Assembly (NCBI RefSeq): GCF_000720135.1
Contig: NZ_JOIU01000027.1
Span: 1 to 64,000 of the forward strand
DNA length: 64,000 nt
Source of the DNA: Streptomyces sp. NRRL S-1022
GTDB lineage: Bacteria > Actinomycetota > Actinomycetes > Streptomycetales > Streptomycetaceae
Reading direction: 5' to 3'
Positions 1 through 7,967 of the stretch are shown here, piece by piece. The position numbers and the translations under genes were made by a program. Under the pieces are notes generated by a model. It was not told the DNA's origin. It worked only from the letters and a program-made list of their open reading frames with translations, and ran no database searches. Each line of letters starts with the position of its first letter. The stretch's first letter is position 1.

Positions 1-167
1 AGGACCGCCAGGAAATGACCCTCCGCATCCTGGAATGGCGGGGCATCCCGGTGTCCGACGCCGTCCGGGAGCGGGTGCTGGCCTGCACGGACCTCGGTCG
101 ACTGGAGGTCTGGGCCCAGCGCGCCGTCCACGCGGCCGAGGCGACGGAGTTGTTCACCGGCGAGTGA
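1..167 (+). CDS. 3' end of an unrecognised protein (partial)
   Basis: The frame is open from base 3 to the TGA at 165-167, giving the last 54 residues of a protein that begins before the window. Codon third positions are almost all G or C, as expected for a real Streptomyces gene. The tail has a charged helical look (ILEWRGIPVSDAVRERVLA, then CTDLGRLEVWAQRAVHAAEA). I associate such a tail with Streptomyces proteins of the Rpn/transposase-like nuclease type, but no catalytic motif is in view, so this is only a suggestion. The stop codon lies two bases before the inverted end of the repeat island. Confidence 0.7.
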   Translation, partial: DRQEMTLRILEWRGIPVSDAVRERVLACTDLGRLEVWAQRAVHAAEATELFTGE

Positions 168-168
168 G

Positions 169-310
169 CACGTGACCGTTGGGCCGCTCGCTTCTGGGCC
201 AGTGTCGTGCTTCCGCGGTCCGCGTCAAGGGCGCTGCGCGTCGCCTTCGGCGATGGGCCTCCGGCCCACCCTTGACCCGGCCCACTCCAGCCCGGGCAAG
301 AAGCGAGCGA
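169..310 (+). repeat. Left inverted end of the palindromic island
   Basis: It begins CACGTGACCGT and matches, as reverse complement, 1439-1579. It contains its own stem-loop: GTCAAGGG near 225 pairs with CCCTTGAC near 291, with a second small stem (GGCC/GGCC) in the loop. Conservation of this inner hairpin in both copies suggests selection on the folded DNA or RNA, or simply recent duplication. Confidence 0.8.
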
Positions 311-381
311 GCGACCCGGAACAGCGGTGGCCCAGCCCGGCACCGGGCCCTCGGGTGAGCCAAACGGCGCCGTCGGCGGGG

Positions 382-755
382 TGCGCGGTCGCGTCCCGCA
401 TGGACGCCGGGTGAGTTTGGCGGCTTACGGGTGAGTGGGGGGGGGTGGGTGCGCGGTCGCGCCTCGCCTGCACGCCGGGTGAGTTTGGCGGCTTACGGGT
501 GAGTGGGGGGTGGGTGCGCGGTCGCGTCCCGCATGGACGCCGGGTGAGCTTGGCGGCTTACGCGTGGTGGGTGGCTGCGCGGTCGCGTCCCGCATGGACG
601 CCGGGTGGCCTCGGCGACTTACGCATGGTGGGCGGATGCGCGGCCCCGCCTCGCCAGCACGCCGGGTGAGCTTGGCGGCTTGCGCATGGTGAGTGGCTGC
701 GCGGCCCCGCCTCGCCAGCACGCCGGGTGAGCTTGGCGGCTTGCGGCCATGGCCT
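382..755 (+). repeat. Six forward ~61-bp tandem repeats
   Basis: Units start with TGCGCGG at 382, 450, 515, 576, 637 and 698 (spacing 68, 65, 61, 61, 61). The best conserved core is GCCGGGTGAGTTTGGCGGCT or a close variant. Differences include CGCATGGACGC versus CGCCTGCACGC or CGCCAGCACGC. A degenerate seventh copy may follow at 740-775. G-tracts at 436-448 and 504-510 account for the longer first units. Confidence 0.85.
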
Positions 756-1020
756 GCGGGTGAGCCGGGCGGCTGCGGTTCCTTCCGGTACGGGAACGGA
801 GCCTGTCCGCTATCTCCCCGTCGTGATTGGCGGATTTGTGCCACGGGGTGGGAGGGAAGGGCAGGTCAGCGTGCGGAGGCCTCGACGGCTTGGCCCAAGT
901 CCGCCAATCGCCGATCTCGTGTGGCGTGGGGGGCCCATGGGCCCGACGGGGTCGAGTCCCCCCATCGACCCCCGACGACGTTCGTGCGGGGCCAGGGGGC
1001 GCCTTGCCGACGGGCCGCTC

Positions 1021-1385
1021 GCCGCCAAGCTCACCCGGCGTGCACGCGAGGTGGGAGTGCGCCCCCTCACCTGGCCTCAAGCTGCCGAACCCACCCGACG
1101 TGCAGACGAGGCGCGACCGCGCACCACCCACTCACCGCAAGCCGCCGAACCCACCCCGCGTGCACGCGAGGTGAGAGTGCGCCCCCCTCACTGGACCGGG
1201 AGCCGCCGAACGCACCCGGCGTGCAGGCGAGGCGAGACCGCGCACCACCCACTCGCCGCGAGCCGCCAAGCTCACCCGGCGTGCACGCGAGGTGAGAGTG
1301 CACCCCCCTCACCGGGCCGCAAGCCGCCGAACGCACCCGGCGTGCAGGCGAGGCGCGTGTGCGTTCCTGCCGACGATGCGAACGC
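1021..1385 (-). repeat. Six reverse ~61-bp tandem repeats with two alternating types
   Basis: Units start with GCCGCC or GCTGCC at 1021, 1081, 1141, 1202, 1262 and 1323. They are the reverse complement of the left array. Unlike the left arm, the units alternate: one type carries GCACGCGAGGTGAGAGTGC, the next GCAGGCGAGGCGCGACCGC or similar. The real period is therefore a ~121-bp dimer, showing that this arm grew by dimer duplication after the inversion or independently of the left arm. Confidence 0.85.
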
Positions 1386-1438
1386 AGCCGGCGTGAGGGG
1401 GCGGTGGGCCTGAGCCGGCCACTTTCCCTGGGCTGCCC

Positions 1439-1579
1439 GCTCGCTTCCACCCCGTGCTGGAGCGGGCCGAGTCAAGGGTGGCCCGGAGGGCCATCGCCGG
1501 AGGCGACGCGCAGCGCCCTTTACTCGGCTCGCGGAAGCACGACACTGGCCGGAGAAGCGGGCGGCCCCACGGTCACGTG
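1439..1579 (-). repeat. Right inverted end of the palindromic island
   Basis: This is the reverse complement of 169-310. It ends in ACGGTCACGTG, so the whole island is bounded by the same 11-base sequence in opposite orientations. The internal GTCAAGGG-type hairpin is kept with a few changes (one arm reads GTCAAGGG, the other CCCTTTAC). Confidence 0.8.
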
Positions 1580-1786
1580 ACAACTTCCTCGGCCTGACCA
1601 ACGGAGGCGAACAGCTCCACTGCAACGGGGGCACTGGCGGCGAACGGCGGGGGCGTCGGGATCCGCTGCGGTGACCGGGGCGCCAAACACCGCCGCCGAC
1701 GGTGATCCGTACCCCGCCCAGCACCCCCGTCCAGCCCCCGGTCACGATTGGGTTTCGGCCATCCTCCGCCTCTTGCCCAGCCCCCG

Positions 1787-1834
1787 TGTAATCGATTCCA
1801 ATCCTTCCTGAGCCGAGGGATGTAATCGATTCCA
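1787..1834. promoter_or_regulatory. Twin LacI-family operators of the ribose operon
   Basis: The 14-mer TGTAATCGATTCCA occurs twice (1787-1800 and 1821-1834), 34 bp centre to centre, just upstream of the regulator gene. It is a near palindrome (TG-AATCGATT-CA) centred on the CG step, the usual form of LacI/GalR operators. The natural inference is autoregulation and ribose-responsive repression of the whole downstream operon by the first gene product. Confidence 0.75.
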
Positions 1835-1860
1835 CGAGTCACGAGGAGGTGGCGCCGGCG

Positions 1861-2922
1861 ATGGCGAGCATCAAGGATGTCGCCGCTGCGGCGGGGGTGT
1901 CCGTGGCGACCGTGTCGCGGGTGCTGAACGGGCATCCGTCCGTCAGCGCCGAGGCGCGGGCCCGGGTCATGGGGGCCGTGGCGGAGCTGGGGTACCGGCC
2001 CAATGCCGTCGCCCGGTCGCTGCGGACCGATCAGACGCACACCCTCGGTCTCGTGATCAGCGACGTGATGAATCCCTACTTCACCGAGCTGGCCCGCTCC
2101 GTCGAGGAGGAGGCCCGGGCGCTCGGGTACAGCGTGATCATCGGTAACGCCGACGAGCGGCCGGAGTTGCAGGACCACCACGTGCGCAACCTGCTCGACC
2201 GGCGGATCGACGGGCTGCTGGTGTCGCCCACCGACGGCGGGTCGCCGCTGATGCTCGACGCCGCCCGGGCCGGGACCCCCATGGTGTTCGTCGACCGGTG
2301 GATCCCGGGCGTCGACGTGCCGGTGGTGCGGGCCGACGGGCGTGCGGCCGTACGGGACCTCGTCGCCCATCTGCACGGGCTCGGGCACCGGCGGCTCGCC
2401 ATCATCGCCGGGCCCGCCGCGACCACCACCGGCAGCGAGCGGGTCGAGGCCTTCCGGGCCGCCCTCGCCGAGTACGGGCTCGCCCTGCCGGACGCCTACA
2501 CGGGGCAGGGCGACTTCCAGGCGGAGAGCGGGCGGCGGGTCACCGAGGGGTTCCTGGACCTGCCGGAGCCGCCCGAGGTCGTCTTCGCGGCCGACAACCT
2601 GATGGCGCTCGGCGCGCTGGACGCCGTACGCGCGCGGGGGCTGCGCGTGCCGGACGACATCGCGCTGGCCGCGTTCGACGACATCCCCTGGTTCGTGCAC
2701 ACCGATCCGCCGGTCACCGCGATCGCCCAGCCCACCGGTGAGCTGGGGCGGGCCGCCGTACACGCGCTGGTCGACCGGATCGAGGGGCGTGCCCCGCAGT
2801 CGGTGACGCTGCCCGCGCGGCTCGTCGTGCGCCGCTCGTGCGGAGCGGCCGCACCTCGGGACGCATTCCCCGCGCAGTCCCCCTCGCAGTCCCCCTCCCC
2901 AGTGCAAAGGAGCACGTCGTGA
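1861..2922 (+). CDS. rbsR: LacI-family regulator of the ribose operon
   Basis: A 353-aa LacI/GalR repressor. The N-terminal helix-turn-helix and hinge are clear (SIKDVAAAAGVSVATVSRVL, residues ~3-22), followed by a periplasmic-binding-protein-like effector domain (LGLVISDVMNPYFTEL) that ends near VVRRSC. I chose ATG 1861, with GAGGAGG at 1843-1849. A GTG at 1849 is in frame but overlaps that ribosome site. The gene sits first in an operon with transport and ribokinase genes, and its stop overlaps the next start (GTGA). Ribose as effector is inferred from the neighbours. The C-terminal tail is rich in Pro and Ser and is probably disordered. Confidence 0.85.
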   Translation: MASIKDVAAAAGVSVATVSRVLNGHPSVSAEARARVMGAVAELGYRPNAVARSLRTDQTHTLGLVISDVMNPYFTELARSVEEEARALGYSVIIGNADERPELQDHHVRNLLDRRIDGLLVSPTDGGSPLMLDAARAGTPMVFVDRWIPGVDVPVVRADGRAAVRDLVAHLHGLGHRRLAIIAGPAATTTGSERVEAFRAALAEYGLALPDAYTGQGDFQAESGRRVTEGFLDLPEPPEVVFAADNLMALGALDAVRARGLRVPDDIALAAFDDIPWFVHTDPPVTAIAQPTGELGRAAVHALVDRIEGRAPQSVTLPARLVVRRSCGAAAPRDAFPAQSPSQSPSPVQRSTS

Positions 2923-4439
2923 GCAACCCGGACGAGTCGCTGCGCATCGAGGGCATACGCAAGACCTTCCCCGGCGTGGTCGCGCTCGACGGCGTCGACT
3001 TCGACCTGCGCCGGGGTGAGGTCCATGTGCTGCTCGGTGAGAACGGCGCCGGCAAGAGCACGCTGATCAAGATGCTCTCCGGGGCCTACACCCCCGACGC
3101 CGGCCGGATCCTCGTAGACGGTGAGGAGGTGCGCATCCACGGTGCGCAGGACTCCGAGCGGCTCGGGATCGCCACCATCTACCAGGAGTTCAACCTGGTG
3201 CCCGATCTGACCGTCGCCGAGAACATCTTCCTGGGGCGGCAGCCGCGCCGCTTCGGGATGATCGACCGCAAGCGGATGGAGGCCGAGGCCGAAACGCTGC
3301 TGAAGCGGGTCGGGGTCCGCGTCTCGCCCCGCGCGCGGGTGCGGGAACTGGGGATCGCGCGGCTGCAGATGGTGGAGATCGCCAAGGCTCTCAGCCTCGA
3401 CGCGCGCGTGCTCGTCATGGACGAGCCGACCGCCGTGCTCACCTCGGAGGAGGTGGAGAGGCTCTTCGCCATCGTGCGGTCGCTGCGCGCGGACGGCGTG
3501 GGGGTCGTGTTCATCACCCATCACCTGGAGGAGATCGCCGCCCTGGGCGACCGGGTCACCGTCATCCGGGACGGGCGGAGCGTGGGACAGGTGCCCGCCG
3601 CCACGCCGGAGGACGAGTTGGTGCGGCTGATGGTGGGGCGGTCCATCGAGCAGCAGTACCCGCGGCAGAGGCCGGAGAAGGGTGCCCCGCTGCTGTCCGT
3701 CGAGGGGCTCGGCCGGGACGGTGTCTTCCACGACGTGAGCTTCGAGGTGCACGCCGGCGAGGTCGTCGGCATCGCGGGCCTCGTGGGCGCCGGGCGGACG
3801 GAGGTGGTGCGGGCGGTGTTCGGCGCCGATCCGTACGACCACGGGGCCGTGCGGGTTGCGGGCACGCGGGTCAGGCGGCACGACGTGAACGCGGCGATGG
3901 CGGCCGGGATCGGGCTCGTACCGGAGGACCGCAAGGGCCAGGGGCTGGTGCTGGACGCCTCCGTCGAGGAGAACCTGGGGCTCGTCACGCTGCGGTCCGC
4001 CACCCGGGCGGGACTCGTCGACCGCAAGGCGCAGTCCGCCGCCGCGGAGCGGATCGCCGGGCAGCTGAAGGTGCGGATGGCGGGGCTCGGGCAGCGGGTC
4101 CGGACCCTGTCGGGCGGCAACCAGCAGAAGGTCGTCATCGGCAAGTGGCTGCTGGCCGACACCAAGGTGCTGATCCTGGACGAGCCGACGCGCGGTATCG
4201 ACGTCGGCGCCAAGGTCGAGATCTACCAGCTGATCAACGAGCTGACGGCCGCCGGGGCCGCCGTCCTGATGATCTCCAGCGATCTGCCCGAGGTGCTCGG
4301 CATGAGCGACCGGGTGCTGGTGATGGCCCAGGGCCGGATCGCCGGTGAACTGGCCGCCGGCGAGGCCACGCAGGACGCGGTGATGTCCCTCGCCGTGAGC
4401 ACCCCTACCACCGAACGGGAGGCCACCCGTGGCCACTGA
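2919..4439 (+). CDS. rbsA: Ribose ABC transporter ATPase, double-domain
   Basis: A 506-aa sugar ABC ATPase with two fused nucleotide-binding domains. Domain 1 has Walker A GENGAGKST (~residues 40-48), signature LGIARLQMVEIAK and Walker B VLVMDEPTA. Domain 2 has the degenerate Walker A usual for the RbsA/MglA class (GLVGAGRTE), signature LSGGNQQK and Walker B LILDEPTRGID. It energises the membrane subunit encoded next. Start GTG 2919 has AAAGGAG just upstream and overlaps the rbsR stop (GTGA), indicating translational coupling. The 3' end overlaps the next gene by 11 bases. Confidence 0.93.
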   Translation: MSNPDESLRIEGIRKTFPGVVALDGVDFDLRRGEVHVLLGENGAGKSTLIKMLSGAYTPDAGRILVDGEEVRIHGAQDSERLGIATIYQEFNLVPDLTVAENIFLGRQPRRFGMIDRKRMEAEAETLLKRVGVRVSPRARVRELGIARLQMVEIAKALSLDARVLVMDEPTAVLTSEEVERLFAIVRSLRADGVGVVFITHHLEEIAALGDRVTVIRDGRSVGQVPAATPEDELVRLMVGRSIEQQYPRQRPEKGAPLLSVEGLGRDGVFHDVSFEVHAGEVVGIAGLVGAGRTEVVRAVFGADPYDHGAVRVAGTRVRRHDVNAAMAAGIGLVPEDRKGQGLVLDASVEENLGLVTLRSATRAGLVDRKAQSAAAERIAGQLKVRMAGLGQRVRTLSGGNQQKVVIGKWLLADTKVLILDEPTRGIDVGAKVEIYQLINELTAAGAAVLMISSDLPEVLGMSDRVLVMAQGRIAGELAAGEATQDAVMSLAVSTPTTEREATRGH

Positions 4440-6378
4440 CACGCTCAAGAGCACGACGGGCGCGAGTGGCGCCCCGGGGGCCTTTCGCCGGCTGCTCCTC
4501 GACAACGGCGCGCTCACCGCGCTGATCGTCCTCGTCATCGCCCTGTCGGCGCTGTCCGGCGACTTCCTGACGACGGACAACCTGCTGAACATCGGCGTCC
4601 AGGCGGCGGTGACGGCGATCCTGGCCTTCGGTGTGACGTTCGTGATCGTCTCCGCGGGCATCGATCTGTCCGTGGGTTCGGTGGCCGCGCTGTCGGCGAC
4701 GGTGCTGGCCTGGAGCGCGACCTCGCACGGGGTGCCGGTCGTGCTCGCGGTGCTGATGGCGGTCGCCACGGGTGTCGTCGCCGGCCTGGTGAACGGTTTC
4801 CTCATCGCCTACGGCAAGTTGCCGCCGTTCATCGCGACGCTGGCCATGCTCTCGGTGGGCCGCGGTCTGGCCCTGGTGATCTCGCAGGGCTCCCCCATCG
4901 CGTTCCCGGACTCGGTGTCCCACCTCGGGGACACCCTCGGTGGCTGGCTGCCGGTGCCGGTGCTGGTCATGGTGGTGATGGGGCTGCTCGCCGCGCTGGT
5001 GCTGGGGCGGACGTACATCGGCCGGTCCATGTACGCGATCGGCGGCAACGAGGAGGCCGCGCGGCTGTCGGGCCTGCGCGTGCACCGGCAGAAGCTCGCC
5101 ATCTACGCCCTGTCCGGGCTGTTCGCCGCCGTCGCGGGCGTCGTGCTGGCCGCCCGGCTGTCCTCGGCGCAGCCGCAGGCCGCCGACGGCTACGAGCTGG
5201 ACGCGATCGCCGCGGTCGTCATCGGCGGTGCCTCGCTGGCCGGCGGCACCGGCAAGGCGTCCGGCACGCTGATCGGCGCGCTGATCCTGGCGGTGCTCCG
5301 CAACGGCCTCAACCTGCTGTCGGTGTCGGCGTTCTGGCAGCAGGTCGTGATCGGCGTCGTGATCGCGCTGGCGGTGCTGCTGGACACCGTGCGCCGCAGG
5401 GCCGGGGCGACTCCGGTGGCGGCCGGTGCGGGCGGGCCGAAGGGCCGGCAGGCGGTGACGTACGGGCTGGCCGCCGTGGTCACGGTGGCCGTCGTCGGCG
5501 CCACCTCGTTCCTGCACGGCGGTTCCCCGTCGTCCGCGAACCCGAAGCTGGGCCTGTCGCTGTCCACGCTCAACAACCCGTTCTTCGTGCAGATCCGGTC
5601 GGGCGCCCAGGCCGAGGCGGAGAAGCTGGGGGTGGACCTGACCGTCACCGACGCCCAGAACGACGCCTCCCAGCAGGCCAACCAGTTGCAGAACTTCACC
5701 GGTTCCAAGCTGGACGGCATCATCGTCAACCCGGTGGACTCGGACGCGGCGGGCAACTCCGTCACGGCCGCCGGCAAGGCGGGGATCCCGGTCGTGGCCG
5801 TCGACCGCGGCGTCAACAAGGCGTCCGTGGACACCCTGGTGGCCTCGGACAACGTCGCCGGTGGCGAGCTGGCGGCGAAGACCCTCGCGGAGAAGCTGGG
5901 CGGCAGGGGGAAGATCGTCGTCCTCCAGGGCCAGGCCGGCACGTCGGCGGCGCGGGAACGGGCGGCGGGGTTCGCGCGGGGCCTCAGGGCCTACCCGGGC
6001 ATCCGGGTGCTGGCCCAGCAGCCCGCCGACTTCGACCGCACCAAGGGCCTCGACGTGATGTCGAACCTGCTCCAGGCCCACCCGGACGTGCAGGGCGTCA
6101 TCGCCGCCAACGACGAGATGGCCCTGGGCGCGGTCAAGGCGCTCGGCTCGAAGGCCGGCCGCTCGGTGCAGGTGGTCGGTTTCGACGGCACCCCGGACGG
6201 GCTGAAGGCGGTCGAGGGCGGCACGCTGTACGCGTCCGTCGCCCAGCAGCCCTCGCAGCTGGGCCGGATCGCCGTGGACAACGCCCTCAAGGCCATCCGG
6301 GGCGAGAAGGTGGAGCCGACGGTGAAGGTGCCGGTGAAGGTGGTCACGAAGGACGACGTGGCCGGCTTCAGCGGCTGA
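4429..6378 (+). CDS. Ribose ABC permease fused to its binding protein (RbsC-RbsB)
   Basis: This 649-aa protein joins two normally separate subunits. Residues ~1-325 are an RbsC-type permease with about eight to ten membrane segments and the family motif region around GIDLSVGSVAALSATVLAW. Around 340-365 there is one more hydrophobic helix (YGLAAVVTVAVVGATSFL). From ~375 to the end is an RbsB-type periplasmic binding domain (LGLSLSTLNNPFFVQIRSG; VVGFDGTPDGLKAVE). The extra helix serves as a membrane anchor, so no lipoprotein signal is needed and permease and receptor are made 1:1. No separate rbsB gene is present. Such fusions are known in actinobacteria. The substrate, ribose, is inferred from rbsK and rbsD. 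Confidence 0.92.
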   Translation: MATDTLKSTTGASGAPGAFRRLLLDNGALTALIVLVIALSALSGDFLTTDNLLNIGVQAAVTAILAFGVTFVIVSAGIDLSVGSVAALSATVLAWSATSHGVPVVLAVLMAVATGVVAGLVNGFLIAYGKLPPFIATLAMLSVGRGLALVISQGSPIAFPDSVSHLGDTLGGWLPVPVLVMVVMGLLAALVLGRTYIGRSMYAIGGNEEAARLSGLRVHRQKLAIYALSGLFAAVAGVVLAARLSSAQPQAADGYELDAIAAVVIGGASLAGGTGKASGTLIGALILAVLRNGLNLLSVSAFWQQVVIGVVIALAVLLDTVRRRAGATPVAAGAGGPKGRQAVTYGLAAVVTVAVVGATSFLHGGSPSSANPKLGLSLSTLNNPFFVQIRSGAQAEAEKLGVDLTVTDAQNDASQQANQLQNFTGSKLDGIIVNPVDSDAAGNSVTAAGKAGIPVVAVDRGVNKASVDTLVASDNVAGGELAAKTLAEKLGGRGKIVVLQGQAGTSAARERAAGFARGLRAYPGIRVLAQQPADFDRTKGLDVMSNLLQAHPDVQGVIAANDEMALGAVKALGSKAGRSVQVVGFDGTPDGLKAVEGGTLYASVAQQPSQLGRIAVDNALKAIRGEKVEPTVKVPVKVVTKDDVAGFSG

Positions 6379-6472
6379 CAACGGACGACCGGGCGGGCGG
6401 CCGTACCCAGGGGTGGCGTACACCTCGGGTGCCGGCCGTCCGCCCCGGGTCATCTCTCAGGGGAGTCAACTG

Positions 6473-7375
6473 ATGTACGACTACGACCTTCTGGTCGTGG
6501 GCTCGGCCAACGCCGACCTGGTGATCGGTGTCGAGCGGCGGCCGGCCGCCGGCGAGACGGTGCTCGGCGGCGACCTGGCCGTGCACCCGGGCGGCAAGGG
6601 CGCCAACCAGGCGGTCGCCGCCGCCCGGCTGGGTGCCGGTACGGCGCTGCTGGCGCGGGTCGGCGACGACGGCCACGGCCGGCTGCTGCTCGACTCCCTG
6701 CGCGCGGCCGGGGTGGACACGGCGGGGGTGCTGGCGGGCGGGGCCCCGACGGGGGTCGCGCTGATCACCGTGGACCCCTCCGGTGACAACAGCATCGTGG
6801 TGTCGCCGGGCGCCAACTCCCGTCTGCTGCCCGCGGACGTGCGGGCGGCGACGGGCCTCCTCCACGCCTCCCGGGTGGTGTCGGCGCAGCTGGAGATCCC
6901 GCTGGAGACGGTCGTGGAGGTGGTGCGGAACCTGGCGCCGGGCAGCCGCTTCGTGCTGAACCCGTCCCCGCCGCGGGAGCTGCCCGCTGAGGTGCTGGCG
7001 GCCTGCGACCCGCTGATCGTGAACGAGCACGAGGCGCGGGTGCTCCTCGGTGCCGCCTGTGTGAGCGACGACCCGGCGGACTGGGCCCGGCTGCTGCTGG
7101 CCGGGGGGCCGCGCTCGGTGGTGGTGACGCTGGGCGCGCAGGGGGCGCTGGCGGGCGACGCCTCGGGGGTGACCCGGGTGCCGTCGGTGACGGTGGACGC
7201 GGTGGACACCACCGGTGCCGGGGACGCGTTCACGGCGGCGCTGGCCTGGAGGCTGGGCACGGGCGCGACCCTGGCGGAGGCGGCGGCGTACGCGGCCCGG
7301 GTCGGCGCGGCGGCCGTGACGAAGCGGGGCGCGCAGGAGTCGTACCCGACGGCGGCGGAGGTGGACGCGCTGTGA
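6473..7375 (+). CDS. rbsK: Ribokinase
   Basis: A 300-aa PfkB-family carbohydrate kinase that phosphorylates ribose at O5 using ATP. The N-terminal sugar-binding signature (GGDLAVHPGGKGANQAVAAA, ~35-54) and the C-terminal catalytic signature DTTGAGDAFTAALAW, with the catalytic Asp in GAGD, are both intact. ATG 6473 is preceded by AGGGGAG (6459-6465). About 95 bases separate it from the fused transporter gene, and it overlaps rbsD by GTGA. Product and position agree with a complete ribose uptake and activation pathway. Confidence 0.93.
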   Translation: MYDYDLLVVGSANADLVIGVERRPAAGETVLGGDLAVHPGGKGANQAVAAARLGAGTALLARVGDDGHGRLLLDSLRAAGVDTAGVLAGGAPTGVALITVDPSGDNSIVVSPGANSRLLPADVRAATGLLHASRVVSAQLEIPLETVVEVVRNLAPGSRFVLNPSPPRELPAEVLAACDPLIVNEHEARVLLGAACVSDDPADWARLLLAGGPRSVVVTLGAQGALAGDASGVTRVPSVTVDAVDTTGAGDAFTAALAWRLGTGATLAEAAAYAARVGAAAVTKRGAQESYPTAAEVDAL

Positions 7376-7761
7376 AGAAGGCGGGGATCCTCAACCGGCA
7401 GCTGGCCGGTGCGCTGGCCGGACTGGGCCACGGGCACGAGGTGCTGGTCTGCGACGCGGGCATGCCGACACCGGAGGGGCCCCGGGTCGTGGACCTGGCG
7501 TTCCGGGCCGGGGTCCCGTCGTTCGCCGAGGTGCTGGACGGTCTGCTGGCCGAGCTGGTGGTGGAGGGCGCCACGGCGGCGCGGGAGGTACGGGCGGCCA
7601 ATCCGGCGGCGGCCGGGCTGCTGGCGGGCCGCCTCCCGAAGCTGGTGCTCGTCCCGCACGAGGAGTTGAAGGAGCGGGCGGCCGGGGCCCGGCTGATCGT
7701 CCGCACCGGGGAGGCCCGGCCGTACGCGAACGTGCTGCTGCGCTGCGGGGTGTTCTTCTAA
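7372..7761 (+). CDS. rbsD: D-ribose pyranase
   Basis: A 129-aa RbsD/FucU-family protein that interconverts beta-pyranose and beta-furanose ribose, so that ribokinase receives the furanose form. Family features are visible: MKKAGILNRQLAGALAGLGH at the start with the conserved His, a central LPKLVLVPHEELK, and C-terminal RTGEARPYANVLLRCGVFF. Start GTG 7372 overlaps the rbsK stop, so translation is coupled. It is the last gene of the operon and a strong palindromic terminator lies just downstream. Confidence 0.93.
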   Translation: MKKAGILNRQLAGALAGLGHGHEVLVCDAGMPTPEGPRVVDLAFRAGVPSFAEVLDGLLAELVVEGATAAREVRAANPAAAGLLAGRLPKLVLVPHEELKERAAGARLIVRTGEARPYANVLLRCGVFF

Positions 7762-7802
7762 CCGGCCGCCGCGGACTTCCAGCCGGCCGCCGCGGACGTT
7801 TC

Positions 7803-7844
7803 GAGGGGGCGTGTCCGGGCCCGCGGGCCCGGACACGCCCCCTC
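7803..7844. terminator. Perfect 42-bp palindrome, bidirectional terminator
   Basis: The 42 bases are exactly equal to their own reverse complement (arms from GAGGGGGCGTG, centre GGGCCCGCGGGCCC). It lies between rbsD (plus) and the isomerase gene (minus), which converge here, so it can act in both directions. There is no T-run, as is common for Streptomyces terminators. A 15-base direct repeat (CCGGCCGCCGCGGAC) sits just upstream near 7762 and 7782. Confidence 0.85.
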
Positions 7845-7967
7845 GCTCTCCCCTCCCCGTCGGAACCCGCAACCCCCCCGGGTCCCCCGTGGTTCCGACG
7901 CCATGTACGACACCGCAGGCGGCGGAATGGTTGCACCCGTTTCCGCGGTTCTTCCCGCGCCGGCCCG

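Larger units (their letters stand above)
169..1579. repeat. 1.4-kb imperfect palindromic repeat island
   Basis: This gene-free stretch is one large inverted structure centred near 870. The outermost 142 bases (169-310) reappear inverted at 1439-1579, at close to 85-90% identity by eye. Inside them, six ~61-68 bp tandem units (382 to ~755) face six ~60-61 bp units of the same family in the opposite orientation (1021-1385). Even the middle holds an inverted pair (825-834 with 900-909). I see no convincing gene: frames in it are open only because of high GC and repetition. I do not recognise the element. It has palindromic ends (CACGTGACCGT) but no transposase. Confidence 0.85.

Noticed and set aside
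382..1385. Regular repeats that might be read as a CRISPR array
   Set aside because: The units are contiguous and similar along their whole length, without unique spacers, and no cas genes are near.
154..1580. Many open frames on both strands inside the repeat island
   Set aside because: They are made of the 61-bp repeats read in several frames, lack ribosome sites, and have no consistent codon-position bias. They are open because of high GC and repetition.
2496..4805. Long minus-strand open frame opposite the ribose operon
   Set aside because: It is antisense to intact rbsR, rbsA and rbsCB, which have clear motifs and codon bias. Similar long antisense frames (for example opposite 41-43 kb and 57-59 kb) were dropped for the same reason.
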